A stretch of DNA of 64,000 nt, taken from the NCBI RefSeq assembly GCF_002148795.1, contig NZ_MPOB01000010.1, forward strand, positions 1-64,000. The letters are read 5' to 3'. Positions 7,021-14,907 of the stretch are shown here, piece by piece. Below the pieces are notes generated by a model. The model saw only the letters and a list, made by a program, of their open reading frames with translations, did not search any database and was not told the origin of the DNA. The stretch is from Oceanibaculum nanhaiense (GTDB lineage: Bacteria; Pseudomonadota; Alphaproteobacteria; Oceanibaculales; Oceanibaculaceae). A program made the position numbers and the translations under genes. The first letter of the stretch is position 1; each line of letters starts with the position of its first letter.

Positions 7021-7482
7021 TCAAACCTTAAGAGGGGGTTCCAGCGTCAACATGACGAGGTGTAGGAGGGTCCGGCGGCCTAGCTGAAGTCGTCTGATGA
7101 CTATCTGTTCGCTGAGACCGAGATCTGTGGCGATCCTGGTGGGCGGATGATTCAGAATTTCCGCGCGCCACACCACCTCGGCGTAGCGGGGTTCCAAGAG
7201 ACGGATAAGCGTTTCGATAAACTCCTGCAGAATTGCCTCCATCTCGGTGTCGTCGGAGCCGTCCGAGTCCGGTGGACACCCAGAATCTCCCTCCCCGTCG
7301 CTATTTCCGTTCCGGCCTTTGTGTGCCGCCAAAACGCCACCATCAAGGCAGTCGCGCTGGCGTCGGCATGGCTGGCACCTTGGGGTTAAAAACCCTTCTG
7401 GATGAACGAGCTGTTCGTTATCTGGATCAATCAGGCCGGCTTTTGAAGCGGCACGGATTCCATCTTCCATCGTCTCGATCAC
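7021..7482 (-). CDS. Sigma region-4-only protein with N-terminal Cys cluster
   Basis: The 153-residue protein has a C-terminal third (about 85-150: LIRLLEPRYAEVVWRAEIL, DLGLSEQIVIRRLQLGRRTLL) that aligns by eye with region 4 of the three CorE-like sigma factors in this window. There is no region 2, so it should not open promoters by itself. Its first half contains C36-x2-C39-x5-C45 among basic residues, then an acidic Asp/Gly/Ser-rich linker with one more Cys. It may be a regulator derived from a sigma factor, for instance a competitor or metal-responsive anti-activator. An ECF-type promoter with N17 spacing lies 70-100 bp upstream (7553-7579). Alternatively it is a decayed sigma gene. Confidence 0.6.
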   Translation of the reverse strand: MIETMEDGIRAASKAGLIDPDNEQLVHPEGFLTPRCQPCRRQRDCLDGGVLAAHKGRNGNSDGEGDSGCPPDSDGSDDTEMEAILQEFIETLIRLLEPRYAEVVWRAEILNHPPTRIATDLGLSEQIVIRRLQLGRRTLLHLVMLTLEPPLKV

Positions 7483-7552
7483 TTGGCCTCGCTCCTCCGC
7501 TGCTCAAAACCGGGACGGTGTGCCCACCCGGATTTTCATTGGCGTCACATAA

Positions 7553-7579
7553 GACGTGAATGGGTCGCCGAAAGTTACA
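7553..7579 (-). promoter_or_regulatory. ECF-type promoter variant, TGTAAC-N17-CGTC
   Basis: On the minus strand TGTAAC (7579-7574) is followed after 17 nt by CGTC (7556-7553). This is one base longer than the seven uniform sites and therefore weaker support. It faces the region-4-only sigma-like gene. Confidence 0.35.
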
Positions 7580-7653
7580 CAAATCCTTCACGGCCACCGG
7601 AGCGGGTCGGAGCTTTCCTTCCCGTCGAACGACTATGCGATCAGCGCTCCTTG

Positions 7654-7682
7654 TGTAACGGAGCCAGCCGGGCATCGTCTTC
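7654..7682 (+). promoter_or_regulatory. ECF-type promoter for phaB-phaA
   Basis: TGTAACG (7654-7660) and CGTCTTC (7676-7682) have the shared TGTAAC-N16-CGTC layout. A transcript from about 7690 would carry a strong AAGGAGG site and the small ORF at 7724 before phaB. Confidence 0.65.
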
Positions 7683-7723
7683 TAGACATGGAGGACCCGG
7701 AAGGATTGAGCCCGTAAGGAGGA

Positions 7724-7831
7724 ATGAACGTGATCAAAGACCTTGCCCAACGCGACACAACGCAATCTGCAGTTTTCGCACAAGGCTGCAACGGCCGTTG
7801 CAGAGCGGTTGGTATCTCTTACGGGGGTTGA
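7724..7831 (+). CDS. Small leader-like protein (35 aa) upstream of phaB
   Basis: A near-ideal Shine-Dalgarno sequence (TAAGGAGGA) directly precedes ATG 7724. The 35-codon frame ends with TGA at 7829-7831, four bases before the phaB start at 7836. The peptide begins MNVIKDLAQRDTTQ and contains a GCNGRC Cys pair. The phaB gene itself has only a G-run (GGGGG) overlapping the end of this frame, so ribosomes terminating here could feed phaB translation. It may be a coupling leader or a small functional protein with a redox or metal-binding Cys pair. No family is recognised. Confidence 0.5.
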   Translation: MNVIKDLAQRDTTQSAVFAQGCNGRCRAVGISYGG

Positions 7832-7835
7832 AATC

Positions 7836-8558
7836 ATGGGACGAACGGCATTGGTGACCGGCGGCACGCGCGGAATCGGCTCCGCGATTGCCAGAACCCT
7901 GCGCGATGCGGGCTATACGGTCGCCGCTAGCTACCACGGCAACGATCTGGCGGCCGAAGACTTCAAGGCGGCAACGGGCATCCCTGTTTTCAAATGGGAT
8001 GTGGCCGATGACGAGGCCTGCGCCGCCGCCGTCGCGAAAATCACCACCGCATATGGCCCGGTCGAGATTCTCGTGAACAATGCGGGGATCACCCGCGACG
8101 CTATGCTCCATAAATTAACGTCAGAGCACTGGCGCGCGGTAATCGATACCGATTTGACCGCTTGTTTCACTATGTGCCGCACCGTCATTTCCCCGATGCG
8201 GGAGCGCGGTTACGGCCGCATTATCAACATCAGCTCGATTAATGGCCAGAAGGGCCAACTGGGCCAGACCAACTATGCGGCGGCGAAAGCCGGTCTTCTG
8301 GGATTCACCAAGGCGCTAGCGCTCGAGAGCGCCGCCAAAGGCGTCACCGTCAACGCCATTGCCCCGGGCTATATCGAGACCGACATGGTCGCCGACGTTT
8401 CCCCTAAGGTTCTCGATAGCATCGTCGCCCAGATCCCGGTCGGCCGCCTCGGCCAACCCGAGGAAATTGCCCGGGCCGTGGTGTTTCTGGCGAGCGACGA
8501 CGCGGGTTTCATCACGGGTTCGACGCTGACCGTCAATGGCGGCCAGTACCTGATCTGA
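7836..8558 (+). CDS. phaB: Acetoacetyl-CoA reductase (short-chain dehydrogenase)
   Basis: This 240-residue SDR protein reduces acetoacetyl-CoA to (R)-3-hydroxybutyryl-CoA with NADPH for PHB synthesis. The Rossmann glycine motif TGGTRGIG lies at about residues 8-15, NNAG follows strand 4, and the catalytic set is Ser (INISSINGQ) with Y-x3-K (TNYAAAKAG). The PGYIETDMV segment and the NGGQY end are those of PhaB-type reductases rather than FabG alone. The start at ATG 7836 gives the family length. phaA follows after 51 bp, and both would be transcribed from the ECF-type promoter at 7654. FabG-like activity cannot be excluded from sequence, but the neighbourhood supports PhaB. Confidence 0.85.
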   Translation: MGRTALVTGGTRGIGSAIARTLRDAGYTVAASYHGNDLAAEDFKAATGIPVFKWDVADDEACAAAVAKITTAYGPVEILVNNAGITRDAMLHKLTSEHWRAVIDTDLTACFTMCRTVISPMRERGYGRIINISSINGQKGQLGQTNYAAAKAGLLGFTKALALESAAKGVTVNAIAPGYIETDMVADVSPKVLDSIVAQIPVGRLGQPEEIARAVVFLASDDAGFITGSTLTVNGGQYLI

Positions 8559-8609
8559 GCGGAATCAGGAACCAATCCACTCAAGCGAGACAAGAAGGAA
8601 AGCACACCG

Positions 8610-9797
8610 ATGACTCACAAGCAGGTTATGCTTTGTACCCCCGTGCGCACCGCGATCGGCACCTATGGAGGATCCTTGAAAGATCTGCCGGCGACCGAGC
8701 TCGGCGCAACGGCGATCCGCGCGACGATCGAGCGGTCGGGCGTCGATCCCTCGCTCGTTCAAACCGTGGTCATGGGACAGGTGATCCAGGCGGGCGCCAG
8801 AATGAACCCTTCACGCCAGGCGGCAATCGGTGCTGACATTCCGGTTGGCGTGCCAGCGATGACCGTCAATCGGGTGTGCGGCTCTGGGGCTCAGGCGATC
8901 GCCTCGGCGGCCCAGGAGATCATGCTCGGACATATCGACTGCGCGGTCGCCGGCGGCATGGAGAACATGGACCAGGCCCCCTACATCGTTCAAAACGGGC
9001 GCTGGGGTTATCGCATGGGTGATGCCCAGATGTACGACAGCATGCTCCGTGACGGCCTGAACGACGCCTTTTCCAGCGAGCACTCCGGCTGGCACACGGA
9101 AGACTTGGTGAAGAAGGCTCAGATTACGCGCGAAGATCAGGATCGCTGGGCCGAACGCTCTCAGCGGCGCTTTTCCGAGGCGCAGGCTGCTGGCAATTTC
9201 AAGCAAGAGATCGCTCCGGTAGAACTCAAGACTCGTAAGGAGACGACCACATTCGATACCGACGAGCACAACCGGCCCGACACGACCCTCGACAGTCTGA
9301 GCAAGCTCAGGCCTGCCTTCCGCAAGGAGGGTACGATTACGGCTGGCAATGCGCCGGGACTCAACAGCGGAGCGGCGGCGATGATAATCGCCGAGGCGAC
9401 TTGGGCGGAGAAGAACGGTCTTAAACCCATGGCCAGGTTGGTTTCCTACGGTGTGGGCGCGGTCGATCCCGGCATGTTCGGCCTCGGACCGGTACCGGCC
9501 GTCTTTCAGGCTCTGGAGCGGGCGGGCTGGAGCGTTGGCGATCTCGACCGCGTCGAGATCAATGAGGCCTTTGCCGCCATTGCCGTTGCGCTCGCGCGTG
9601 AGATCGGAATCGAACAAGACATCGTTAACGTCGAAGGCGGCGCTATTGCCCACGGTCATCCGATCGGCGCAACGGGGGCCGTTTTGACGACGCGACTCCT
9701 GCATGCAATGGAGCGCAATGGGGTCAAGCGGGGCTTGGTGACGCTCTGCATCGGCGGCGGGCAGGGCATCGCCCTCACCTTGGAGCGGACGTCCTGA
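8610..9797 (+). CDS. phaA: Acetyl-CoA acetyltransferase (beta-ketothiolase)
   Basis: The 395-residue thiolase condenses two acetyl-CoA to acetoacetyl-CoA, the first step of PHB synthesis. The acyl-accepting Cys90 lies in VNRVCGSGAQA, the active-site His in GHPIGATGA and the second Cys in LCIGGGQGIAL. The INEAFAAI segment is the usual NEAF motif. The length is standard for the biosynthetic tetrameric enzymes. A GAAGGAAAG ribosome site precedes the ATG. It is co-directional with phaB and completes the precursor pathway for the PHA synthase at 25.5 kb. Confidence 0.92.
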   Translation: MTHKQVMLCTPVRTAIGTYGGSLKDLPATELGATAIRATIERSGVDPSLVQTVVMGQVIQAGARMNPSRQAAIGADIPVGVPAMTVNRVCGSGAQAIASAAQEIMLGHIDCAVAGGMENMDQAPYIVQNGRWGYRMGDAQMYDSMLRDGLNDAFSSEHSGWHTEDLVKKAQITREDQDRWAERSQRRFSEAQAAGNFKQEIAPVELKTRKETTTFDTDEHNRPDTTLDSLSKLRPAFRKEGTITAGNAPGLNSGAAAMIIAEATWAEKNGLKPMARLVSYGVGAVDPGMFGLGPVPAVFQALERAGWSVGDLDRVEINEAFAAIAVALAREIGIEQDIVNVEGGAIAHGHPIGATGAVLTTRLLHAMERNGVKRGLVTLCIGGGQGIALTLERTS

Positions 9798-9954
9798 TGC
9801 TGACTGTCGGATCCGCAGGTGACGGGCAGGTAGCTTGAAGATGCCGTTCAAACCTACCGTCGCTGCGTGACCATAGTGCTTCATGCCGTTTTCTCCGCGT
9901 TCAAGCGGCCACAAAGATACTTAAAAACAAGAATGCCGAAGGATAGGGGCCAAA

Positions 9955-10464
9955 ATGCTTGTCGCGACAATACTGGCGCTGTCACTCGCCATATTGACGT
10001 TCTTATTTCATTATGCGGTTCTGCGTTGGCTGTCCGGTGGCATGGCGCGCATCGCGATGACCGCTGGTGTGCGTATCCTGGTCATCGTTCTTATGGTGAC
10101 CGCAGCGCATCTCATCGAGATTGGGATTTATGCGGTCGCCTATGCGCTTGGTGATGGCGTCCTCGCCCTCGGCGGTTTCGGCGGCCTGGCCGTCGCCGAG
10201 CCGCTCGACTACCTCTATTTTTCGATCGTGAGCTACACCTCGCTCGGGCTCGGCGATGTGTTTCCTTCTGATCACCTCCGCTTCATCACCGGCGTTGAGG
10301 CCTTGAACGGCCTGTTGCTGATCGCTTGGTCGGGATCCTTCATATATATCGCGATGGCACGTCTTTGGCCGTGGCGATCCTGCACCGAGCCGACTCGCGG
10401 CAACGCGGACAAGAGGTTCAAGTCGGCCCCGATGCCACCTCAAAATACGGACAGTATGAATTAG
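9955..10464 (+). CDS. Two-TM potassium-channel-like protein
   Basis: This 169-residue membrane protein has an N-terminal helix (residues 3-24), a second long helix (about 38-65), a pore region and a final helix (about 105-128). The pore segment YFSIVSYTSLGLGDVFP matches the ion-channel (Ion_trans_2) P-loop, with TSLGLGD in place of the classical T-V-G-Y-G-D selectivity filter. Potassium selectivity is therefore uncertain. There is no cytoplasmic RCK or nucleotide-binding domain, only a basic tail. An AGGGG ribosome site precedes the ATG. The gene stands alone between phaA and an APC permease. Confidence 0.7.
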   Translation: MLVATILALSLAILTFLFHYAVLRWLSGGMARIAMTAGVRILVIVLMVTAAHLIEIGIYAVAYALGDGVLALGGFGGLAVAEPLDYLYFSIVSYTSLGLGDVFPSDHLRFITGVEALNGLLLIAWSGSFIYIAMARLWPWRSCTEPTRGNADKRFKSAPMPPQNTDSMN

Positions 10465-10565
10465 CCTTCCAAATGCTCATAGAATATTTCTGGTGTGGGC
10501 AGAACGGCAGAGACAATGTGCAGTATAGGAATGCCCATATTCTATAGAGTGGGCGAGAGGATCTG

Positions 10566-11879
10566 ATGAAATCTGATTACCAGGCGAACAGCATCACTCT
10601 GACCGGCGGTGTCTCGATGGGCACCGGCGTCATGATCGGAGCGGGAATCTTCGCGCTTACCGGTCAGATTGCAGAACTTGCGGGCCCGTGGTTTCCGCTT
10701 TCCTTCATCGCCGGCGGGATCGTTACCGGATTCAGCGCCTACACCTATGTGAAGATGTCGAACGCTTTTCCGTCCGCCGGCGGGATCGCAATGATCTTGC
10801 AGAAGGCCTACGGGCCGGGGGCGATCGCGGCGGCAGCGTCTCTGCTGATGGCGCTCTCGATGGTGATCAATGAGAGCCTTGTCGCGCGGACCTTCGGGAC
10901 CTACGTCCTCAGACCGTTCGATCTGGGTGCGGATAGTATTCTTGTGCCCGCGCTCGCCGTTGGGCTGATCGTCTTTGCTTATCTGGTTAACATCTCGGGC
11001 AACCGCTCCGTCGGCCTGTTCTCGGTCGTTATGGCGTTTTTGAAGATCGGCGGCATTGCCGTCTTCGGCATTGCGGCGCTCGCGGCCAGCGGGTTCACCT
11101 TCGAGCCTGCGTCCGGATCGTCCGAGACCATCCCGATCGCTGGCTTCACGGCGTCGGTCGCCCTGTCGATCCTCGCGTTCAAGGGCTTCACCACGATTAC
11201 CAACAGCGGCGCCGAGATCGTCGACCCGCATCGCAATGTCGGCCGCACGATCATCTTTTCCATCGCGATTTGCGTGGTGGTCTATCTGCTCGTCGCATTC
11301 GCGGTCGGCTCCAGCCTTTCGCTTGAAGACATCGTCGCCGCCAAGGACTATTCACTGGCCGAGGCGGCGGAGCCGGCGCTCGGTCCCTACGGCTTCTATT
11401 TCACCATCGCGCTTGCCGTTGTCGCCACCGCTTCGGGCCTGCTCGCAAGCGTCTTCGCCGTCTCGCGCATGCTGGCGATGCTGACCGACATGGAGATGAT
11501 CCCGCACAGCCATTTTGGCATGTCCGGCCCGATCCGCGAGCATACGCTGGTCTACACGGTGATGATCGCGTCGGTTCTGGCCGTGTTCTTCGATCTCAGC
11601 CGCATCGCGTCGCTTGGCGCGTTCTTCTACCTGGTGATGGATATCTTGATCCACTGGGGTGTCTTCCGCCGCCTGCGTCACGAGATCGGCGCAAGTGGTT
11701 GGGTGCTAATCGCGGCCATCGCGCTCGACGCGCTCGTGCTCGGCGTCTTCGGCGCCATGAAGCTGCAATCCGACCCGATCATCGTGGTCATCGCGGTTGG
11801 CGCCATCGCCGCTGTGTTCGCCTATGAGCGTGTCTTTCTGTCGCGCTGGACCGCGGAGGGAGAGCATAGCGGTCACTGA
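10566..11879 (+). CDS. APC-family amino acid/polyamine permease
   Basis: The 437-residue protein has about twelve hydrophobic helices. The first carries the signature SMGTGVMIGAGIFALTGQIAELAG, the unwound glycine-rich substrate helix of the APC superfamily. Helix 6 (ILAFKGFTTITNSGAEIVDPHRNVGRTI) is likewise typical. The family exchanges or imports amino acids and related amines by proton or solute coupling; the specific substrate is not predictable. The gene is monocistronic and converges with the ppk2 gene, 22 bp apart. No ECF-type promoter is seen upstream. Confidence 0.85.
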   Translation: MKSDYQANSITLTGGVSMGTGVMIGAGIFALTGQIAELAGPWFPLSFIAGGIVTGFSAYTYVKMSNAFPSAGGIAMILQKAYGPGAIAAAASLLMALSMVINESLVARTFGTYVLRPFDLGADSILVPALAVGLIVFAYLVNISGNRSVGLFSVVMAFLKIGGIAVFGIAALAASGFTFEPASGSSETIPIAGFTASVALSILAFKGFTTITNSGAEIVDPHRNVGRTIIFSIAICVVVYLLVAFAVGSSLSLEDIVAAKDYSLAEAAEPALGPYGFYFTIALAVVATASGLLASVFAVSRMLAMLTDMEMIPHSHFGMSGPIREHTLVYTVMIASVLAVFFDLSRIASLGAFFYLVMDILIHWGVFRRLRHEIGASGWVLIAAIALDALVLGVFGAMKLQSDPIIVVIAVGAIAAVFAYERVFLSRWTAEGEHSGH

Positions 11880-11901
11880 CGACCGGCCTGGCCACCGCTC
11901 A

Positions 11902-12687
11902 TCACCGGGCAATCGCGCCGTTTTCGAGTTGTCTCTCGTCATAGGCGAAGACGATCTCCGGATCCGGCTTGGCGGCGTGCTCGTCCTTGTCGGGGCAGTC
12001 GACCAGCGACATCAGATGACGGATGACATTGAGGCGGGCGCGTTTTTTGTCGTCCGCCCGAACCACATACCAGGGCGTGATCTCATTGTGGGTGCGCTCG
12101 AACATCTCGTTGCGGGCGGCGCTGTAATCGCCCCAATGCTTGATGGCGACCTTGTCGATCGGACTGATCTTCCACTGCTTTAGCGGATCGATGCGGCGGT
12201 CCTTCAGCCGGCGCTTCTGTTCCTCTTTTGAGATATCCAGATAGTATTTGAAGACTTGGATCCCGGCATCCACGAGCATGTGTTCGAAGGGCAGCACCGA
12301 GCGCATGAATTCTTCATATTCGGCGTCGGTGCAATATCCCATGACACGCTCAACGCCGGCGCGATTGTACCAACTGCGGTTCATCAGGACCATTTCCTGG
12401 TTTGAGGGCAAGTATGGAACATAGCGTTGGAAATACCAGGAATGGCGATCCCGGTCGGACGGCTTGCCGAGCGCGACGACGCGGGTTTCGCGCGGGCTCA
12501 GATTCTTCGTTATCCGCTTGATGACACCGTCCTTGCCCGCGGCGTCGCGGCCTTCGAAGAGGATGAGGATTTGAAGATCATTCTCGATCAGATGCCGCTG
12601 CAGCTTGACCAGTTCCACTCGAAGGTGGTGCAGGCTCTGTTTGTAGCCCTCGCCATCGGGTTTATCGTTCTTGGCGTTCTTGCTCAT
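11902..12687 (-). CDS. ppk2: Polyphosphate kinase 2
   Basis: The 261-residue PPK2 protein phosphorylates nucleoside diphosphates with polyphosphate, or the reverse. The Walker A variant FEGRDAAGKDGVIKR, the segment NLSPRETRVVALGKPSDRD, the lid arginines (EEQKRRLKDRRIDPLKQWKIS) and the Walker B-like strand EMVLMNRSWYNRAGVERVMG are all present, so it should be a single-domain class I enzyme. It is the last gene of a minus-strand run with DUF47, MgtC/DUF4010, Pit and CYTH-CHAD. That context points to phosphate uptake and polyphosphate turnover. GDP or ADP preference cannot be told. Confidence 0.9.
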   Translation of the reverse strand: MSKNAKNDKPDGEGYKQSLHHLRVELVKLQRHLIENDLQILILFEGRDAAGKDGVIKRITKNLSPRETRVVALGKPSDRDRHSWYFQRYVPYLPSNQEMVLMNRSWYNRAGVERVMGYCTDAEYEEFMRSVLPFEHMLVDAGIQVFKYYLDISKEEQKRRLKDRRIDPLKQWKISPIDKVAIKHWGDYSAARNEMFERTHNEITPWYVVRADDKKRARLNVIRHLMSLVDCPDKDEHAAKPDPEIVFAYDERQLENGAIAR

Positions 12688-12723
12688 CTCTCAAACTCCT
12701 TGAAATTTCGCTGTGTCGCGCCC

Positions 12724-13494
12724 TCAGGCTGTCTTGACGATGATGTCATGCAGGATATCGCCGGCATGCGCCAGATGATCAGCGGCGTTGGACAGGTGAC
12801 GATAAATCTCACGCCGTTTCAGCGCCTCCATGACAAAGGACAACCCTTGGACGACCGCGGCGCATGCCGCCTGATCCATCGGCTCCAGCAATAGTTCGAG
12901 GTCTTCCCCCGGTTCCTTCCGACGCGCTGCGAGATCCCGCACGTAATGTTCCGGATCGAACAACTCGGCGATCGCCTGACGGTAGATCTTTTCGGCCTGG
13001 CGTTCGGTCTTTCGGACGGTGGCTGCGTCGCGCTCCGTGTCCAGCGGCTTCGTCTTCAACCTGGCGAAGCCGGCTTGCAGTGCTTTCGCACCCTGATGCA
13101 GGAGTCTTGCCATCTCAAGCATGTGCATGTCAGGCTCTACTCCAAGTATCTCCATCTCGCGCACCGTGGTCTTGGCGTAGTTGAGGCCTTCGTCAATGGC
13201 GGTACTCGCCCGGTAGATATCCTCGCGATCGAATGGCGTCGAGAAGGAGCGATTCAGCACGTCGATGTTTCTGGCCTTGAGCTTGTCGCCTTCGTGCTCA
13301 AGCCGGCGCACTTCCTTCGCCTTGGCTGTATCCCCCGTTTCCATGAAGGCGACAAACTCGTCCATTGCATGCACAACCAGATCGCATTGATCGTTCAGCA
13401 AGCCATAGAAATCCGGCATACGCGGAAACACTGCATTCAAGAGTCTTAAAAACCGCGAGGTGGGTTTATTCGTTGTCGTGTTTGGCCTGGTCAT
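12724..13494 (-). CDS. DUF47/PhoU-like phosphate transport accessory protein
   Basis: The start at 13494 is chosen because AAAGGAAA lies just upstream; the protein is then 256 residues. It is soluble and almost entirely helical, with the PhoU-like pattern of DUF47 (Pit accessory) proteins: FYGLLNDQCDLVVHAMDEFVAF, EVRRLEHEGDKLKARNIDVLNRSFSTPFDREDIYRAS and a final EIYRHLSNAADHLAHAGDILHDIIVK. Partners in this family regulate low-affinity Pit phosphate transporters, and a Pit gene lies two genes upstream. The acidic E/D-x3-D clusters could bind metal ions, as in PhoU. The gap to ppk2 is 36 bp. Confidence 0.85.
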   Translation of the reverse strand: MTRPNTTTNKPTSRFLRLLNAVFPRMPDFYGLLNDQCDLVVHAMDEFVAFMETGDTAKAKEVRRLEHEGDKLKARNIDVLNRSFSTPFDREDIYRASTAIDEGLNYAKTTVREMEILGVEPDMHMLEMARLLHQGAKALQAGFARLKTKPLDTERDAATVRKTERQAEKIYRQAIAELFDPEHYVRDLAARRKEPGEDLELLLEPMDQAACAAVVQGLSFVMEALKRREIYRHLSNAADHLAHAGDILHDIIVKTA

Positions 13495-13647
13495 CACCGC
13501 ATTTCCTTTGCTCGCTCTAGCCAATCACTTTGGAGAAGATCGTCCGGTTGTTGCCAAAGCATACAGAGGGTGCACTTCGTCAACGATCGGCGATCCGGAT
13601 GTGATTGTCCTCTCTTGACTACGGGAGAGGCAGTCATGGAAATGTCC

Positions 13648-14907
13648 TTATAAATATTCATATGATATCATCCCCACGAAAATGCCGACGGACAGGGCGG
13701 AGAATCCGAAAAACGTGGGCCATCTCAGAGCTCTGTCACCCAAGATCAAAATAATTCCGAACTTGAAGATCAGGTTGGCGAAAAAGGCTAAAATCACTGC
13801 ATAAGCCGCCACTTTCGGTGCAACGATTTGATCAGAAACGAGTTTAAGGTTTGATACCGTGATCGCATCCAGATCAGTCAGCCCCGATACGAAGGAAACC
13901 AGGAAAACGCCAGTATCGGCCAGCACGTCGTTCATGAATGCAGAGAGAAACAATACCACTGCGAAAAGGAGTGCGAAACTGGCGGCAGTGACGAGTTTGG
14001 TGGGGTTTCCAGTGTCCAGAGCTGGCAGAGGATTGCGCGACCTAATAACCCGACGATACGACCACAGCACGAATAGCGCACCGGCTGTGCCGCCACCCAC
14101 CAGCCAGGGGATCATGAGCGGAAGCATCGTATATTCAATTACAGAGACCAAGATGCCAACACGGATGAATTGAACCAGGTGGGATAATAAAATTATCGTG
14201 GCGGCTATGTATGAAAATCCTTCTTGTTGCCTGCTGTGTTTTGCATAGACCAATGTTGTTGCCGTTGTTGACGCCATTCCCCCCAATAAACCGACGATCA
14301 GAATTCCAGACCTGTGGTCGAACAATCGCAGCGCAACATAGCCTAATAGACTGAGACCGCTGATCAGGACGACAAGCCAACCAATTTCATAGGGATTTAT
14401 GACATCATAGGGGCCATAGGTCGCATTAGGTAAAATCGGTAATAAGATGAACGCAATTGCGGCAAACTGTAAAAATGAGATGATATCCTGCTTGGTCAAT
14501 CTGTGTGGGACGTTACGCAGTTCCTTGCGGAAATAGAGCAGGGCGGTAATAAAGACGGCGAGCGCGGTGGCTAAAATCGGGTGACCTACCCACAGCATGT
14601 ATCCGAGGCCGAAGGTGAGAACGCCTGCCAGAACCGTTGTAGTATGGGGGTCTTCAGATTTGGATTTGAACTGCGCGACCAGCAGGCTTATGGCCACCAG
14701 TCCGAGAATTACGAGCGCAATCTCGTTATCGGTGCTTTGTTTGCTGATATAGCCACCCAACGAACCTGCGAGCGCGATCAATGTGAACGTACGTAAGCCC
14801 GCTACTGCATTTCCATGTCGCTCCCGCTCAAGACCGATCAAAAAGCCGATGCCAATGCTTTGTGCAAAAAGCAGCAGATGAGAGAGCTCCAGACTCTGAT
14901 CCATCAT
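13648..14907 (-). CDS. MgtC/SapB plus DUF4010 membrane protein
   Basis: From ATG 14907 (GGAGGT upstream) the protein has 419 residues and about twelve helices. The N-terminal 120 residues (GIGFLIGLERERHGNAVAGLRTFTLIALAGSLGGYI) are an MgtC/SapB domain. The remainder, with LLGGMASTTATTLVYAKHSR and VSFVSGLTDLDAITVS, is the DUF4010 domain usually fused to it. The function of such fusions is unknown; MgtC proteins affect Mg2+, phosphate and ATP homeostasis. Its start overlaps the stop of the pit gene, so the two are translationally coupled. Base composition is slightly more AT-rich than in the neighbours. A 153-bp gap separates it from DUF47. Confidence 0.85.
   Translation of the reverse strand: MMDQSLELSHLLLFAQSIGIGFLIGLERERHGNAVAGLRTFTLIALAGSLGGYISKQSTDNEIALVILGLVAISLLVAQFKSKSEDPHTTTVLAGVLTFGLGYMLWVGHPILATALAVFITALLYFRKELRNVPHRLTKQDIISFLQFAAIAFILLPILPNATYGPYDVINPYEIGWLVVLISGLSLLGYVALRLFDHRSGILIVGLLGGMASTTATTLVYAKHSRQQEGFSYIAATIILLSHLVQFIRVGILVSVIEYTMLPLMIPWLVGGGTAGALFVLWSYRRVIRSRNPLPALDTGNPTKLVTAASFALLFAVVLFLSAFMNDVLADTGVFLVSFVSGLTDLDAITVSNLKLVSDQIVAPKVAAYAVILAFFANLIFKFGIILILGDRALRWPTFFGFSALSVGIFVGMISYEYL

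Noticed and set aside
10525-10548. Imperfect palindrome TATAGGAATG...ATTCTATA ahead of the APC permease
   Set aside because: The arms differ by an inserted base and there is no matching copy elsewhere, so operator status cannot be supported.
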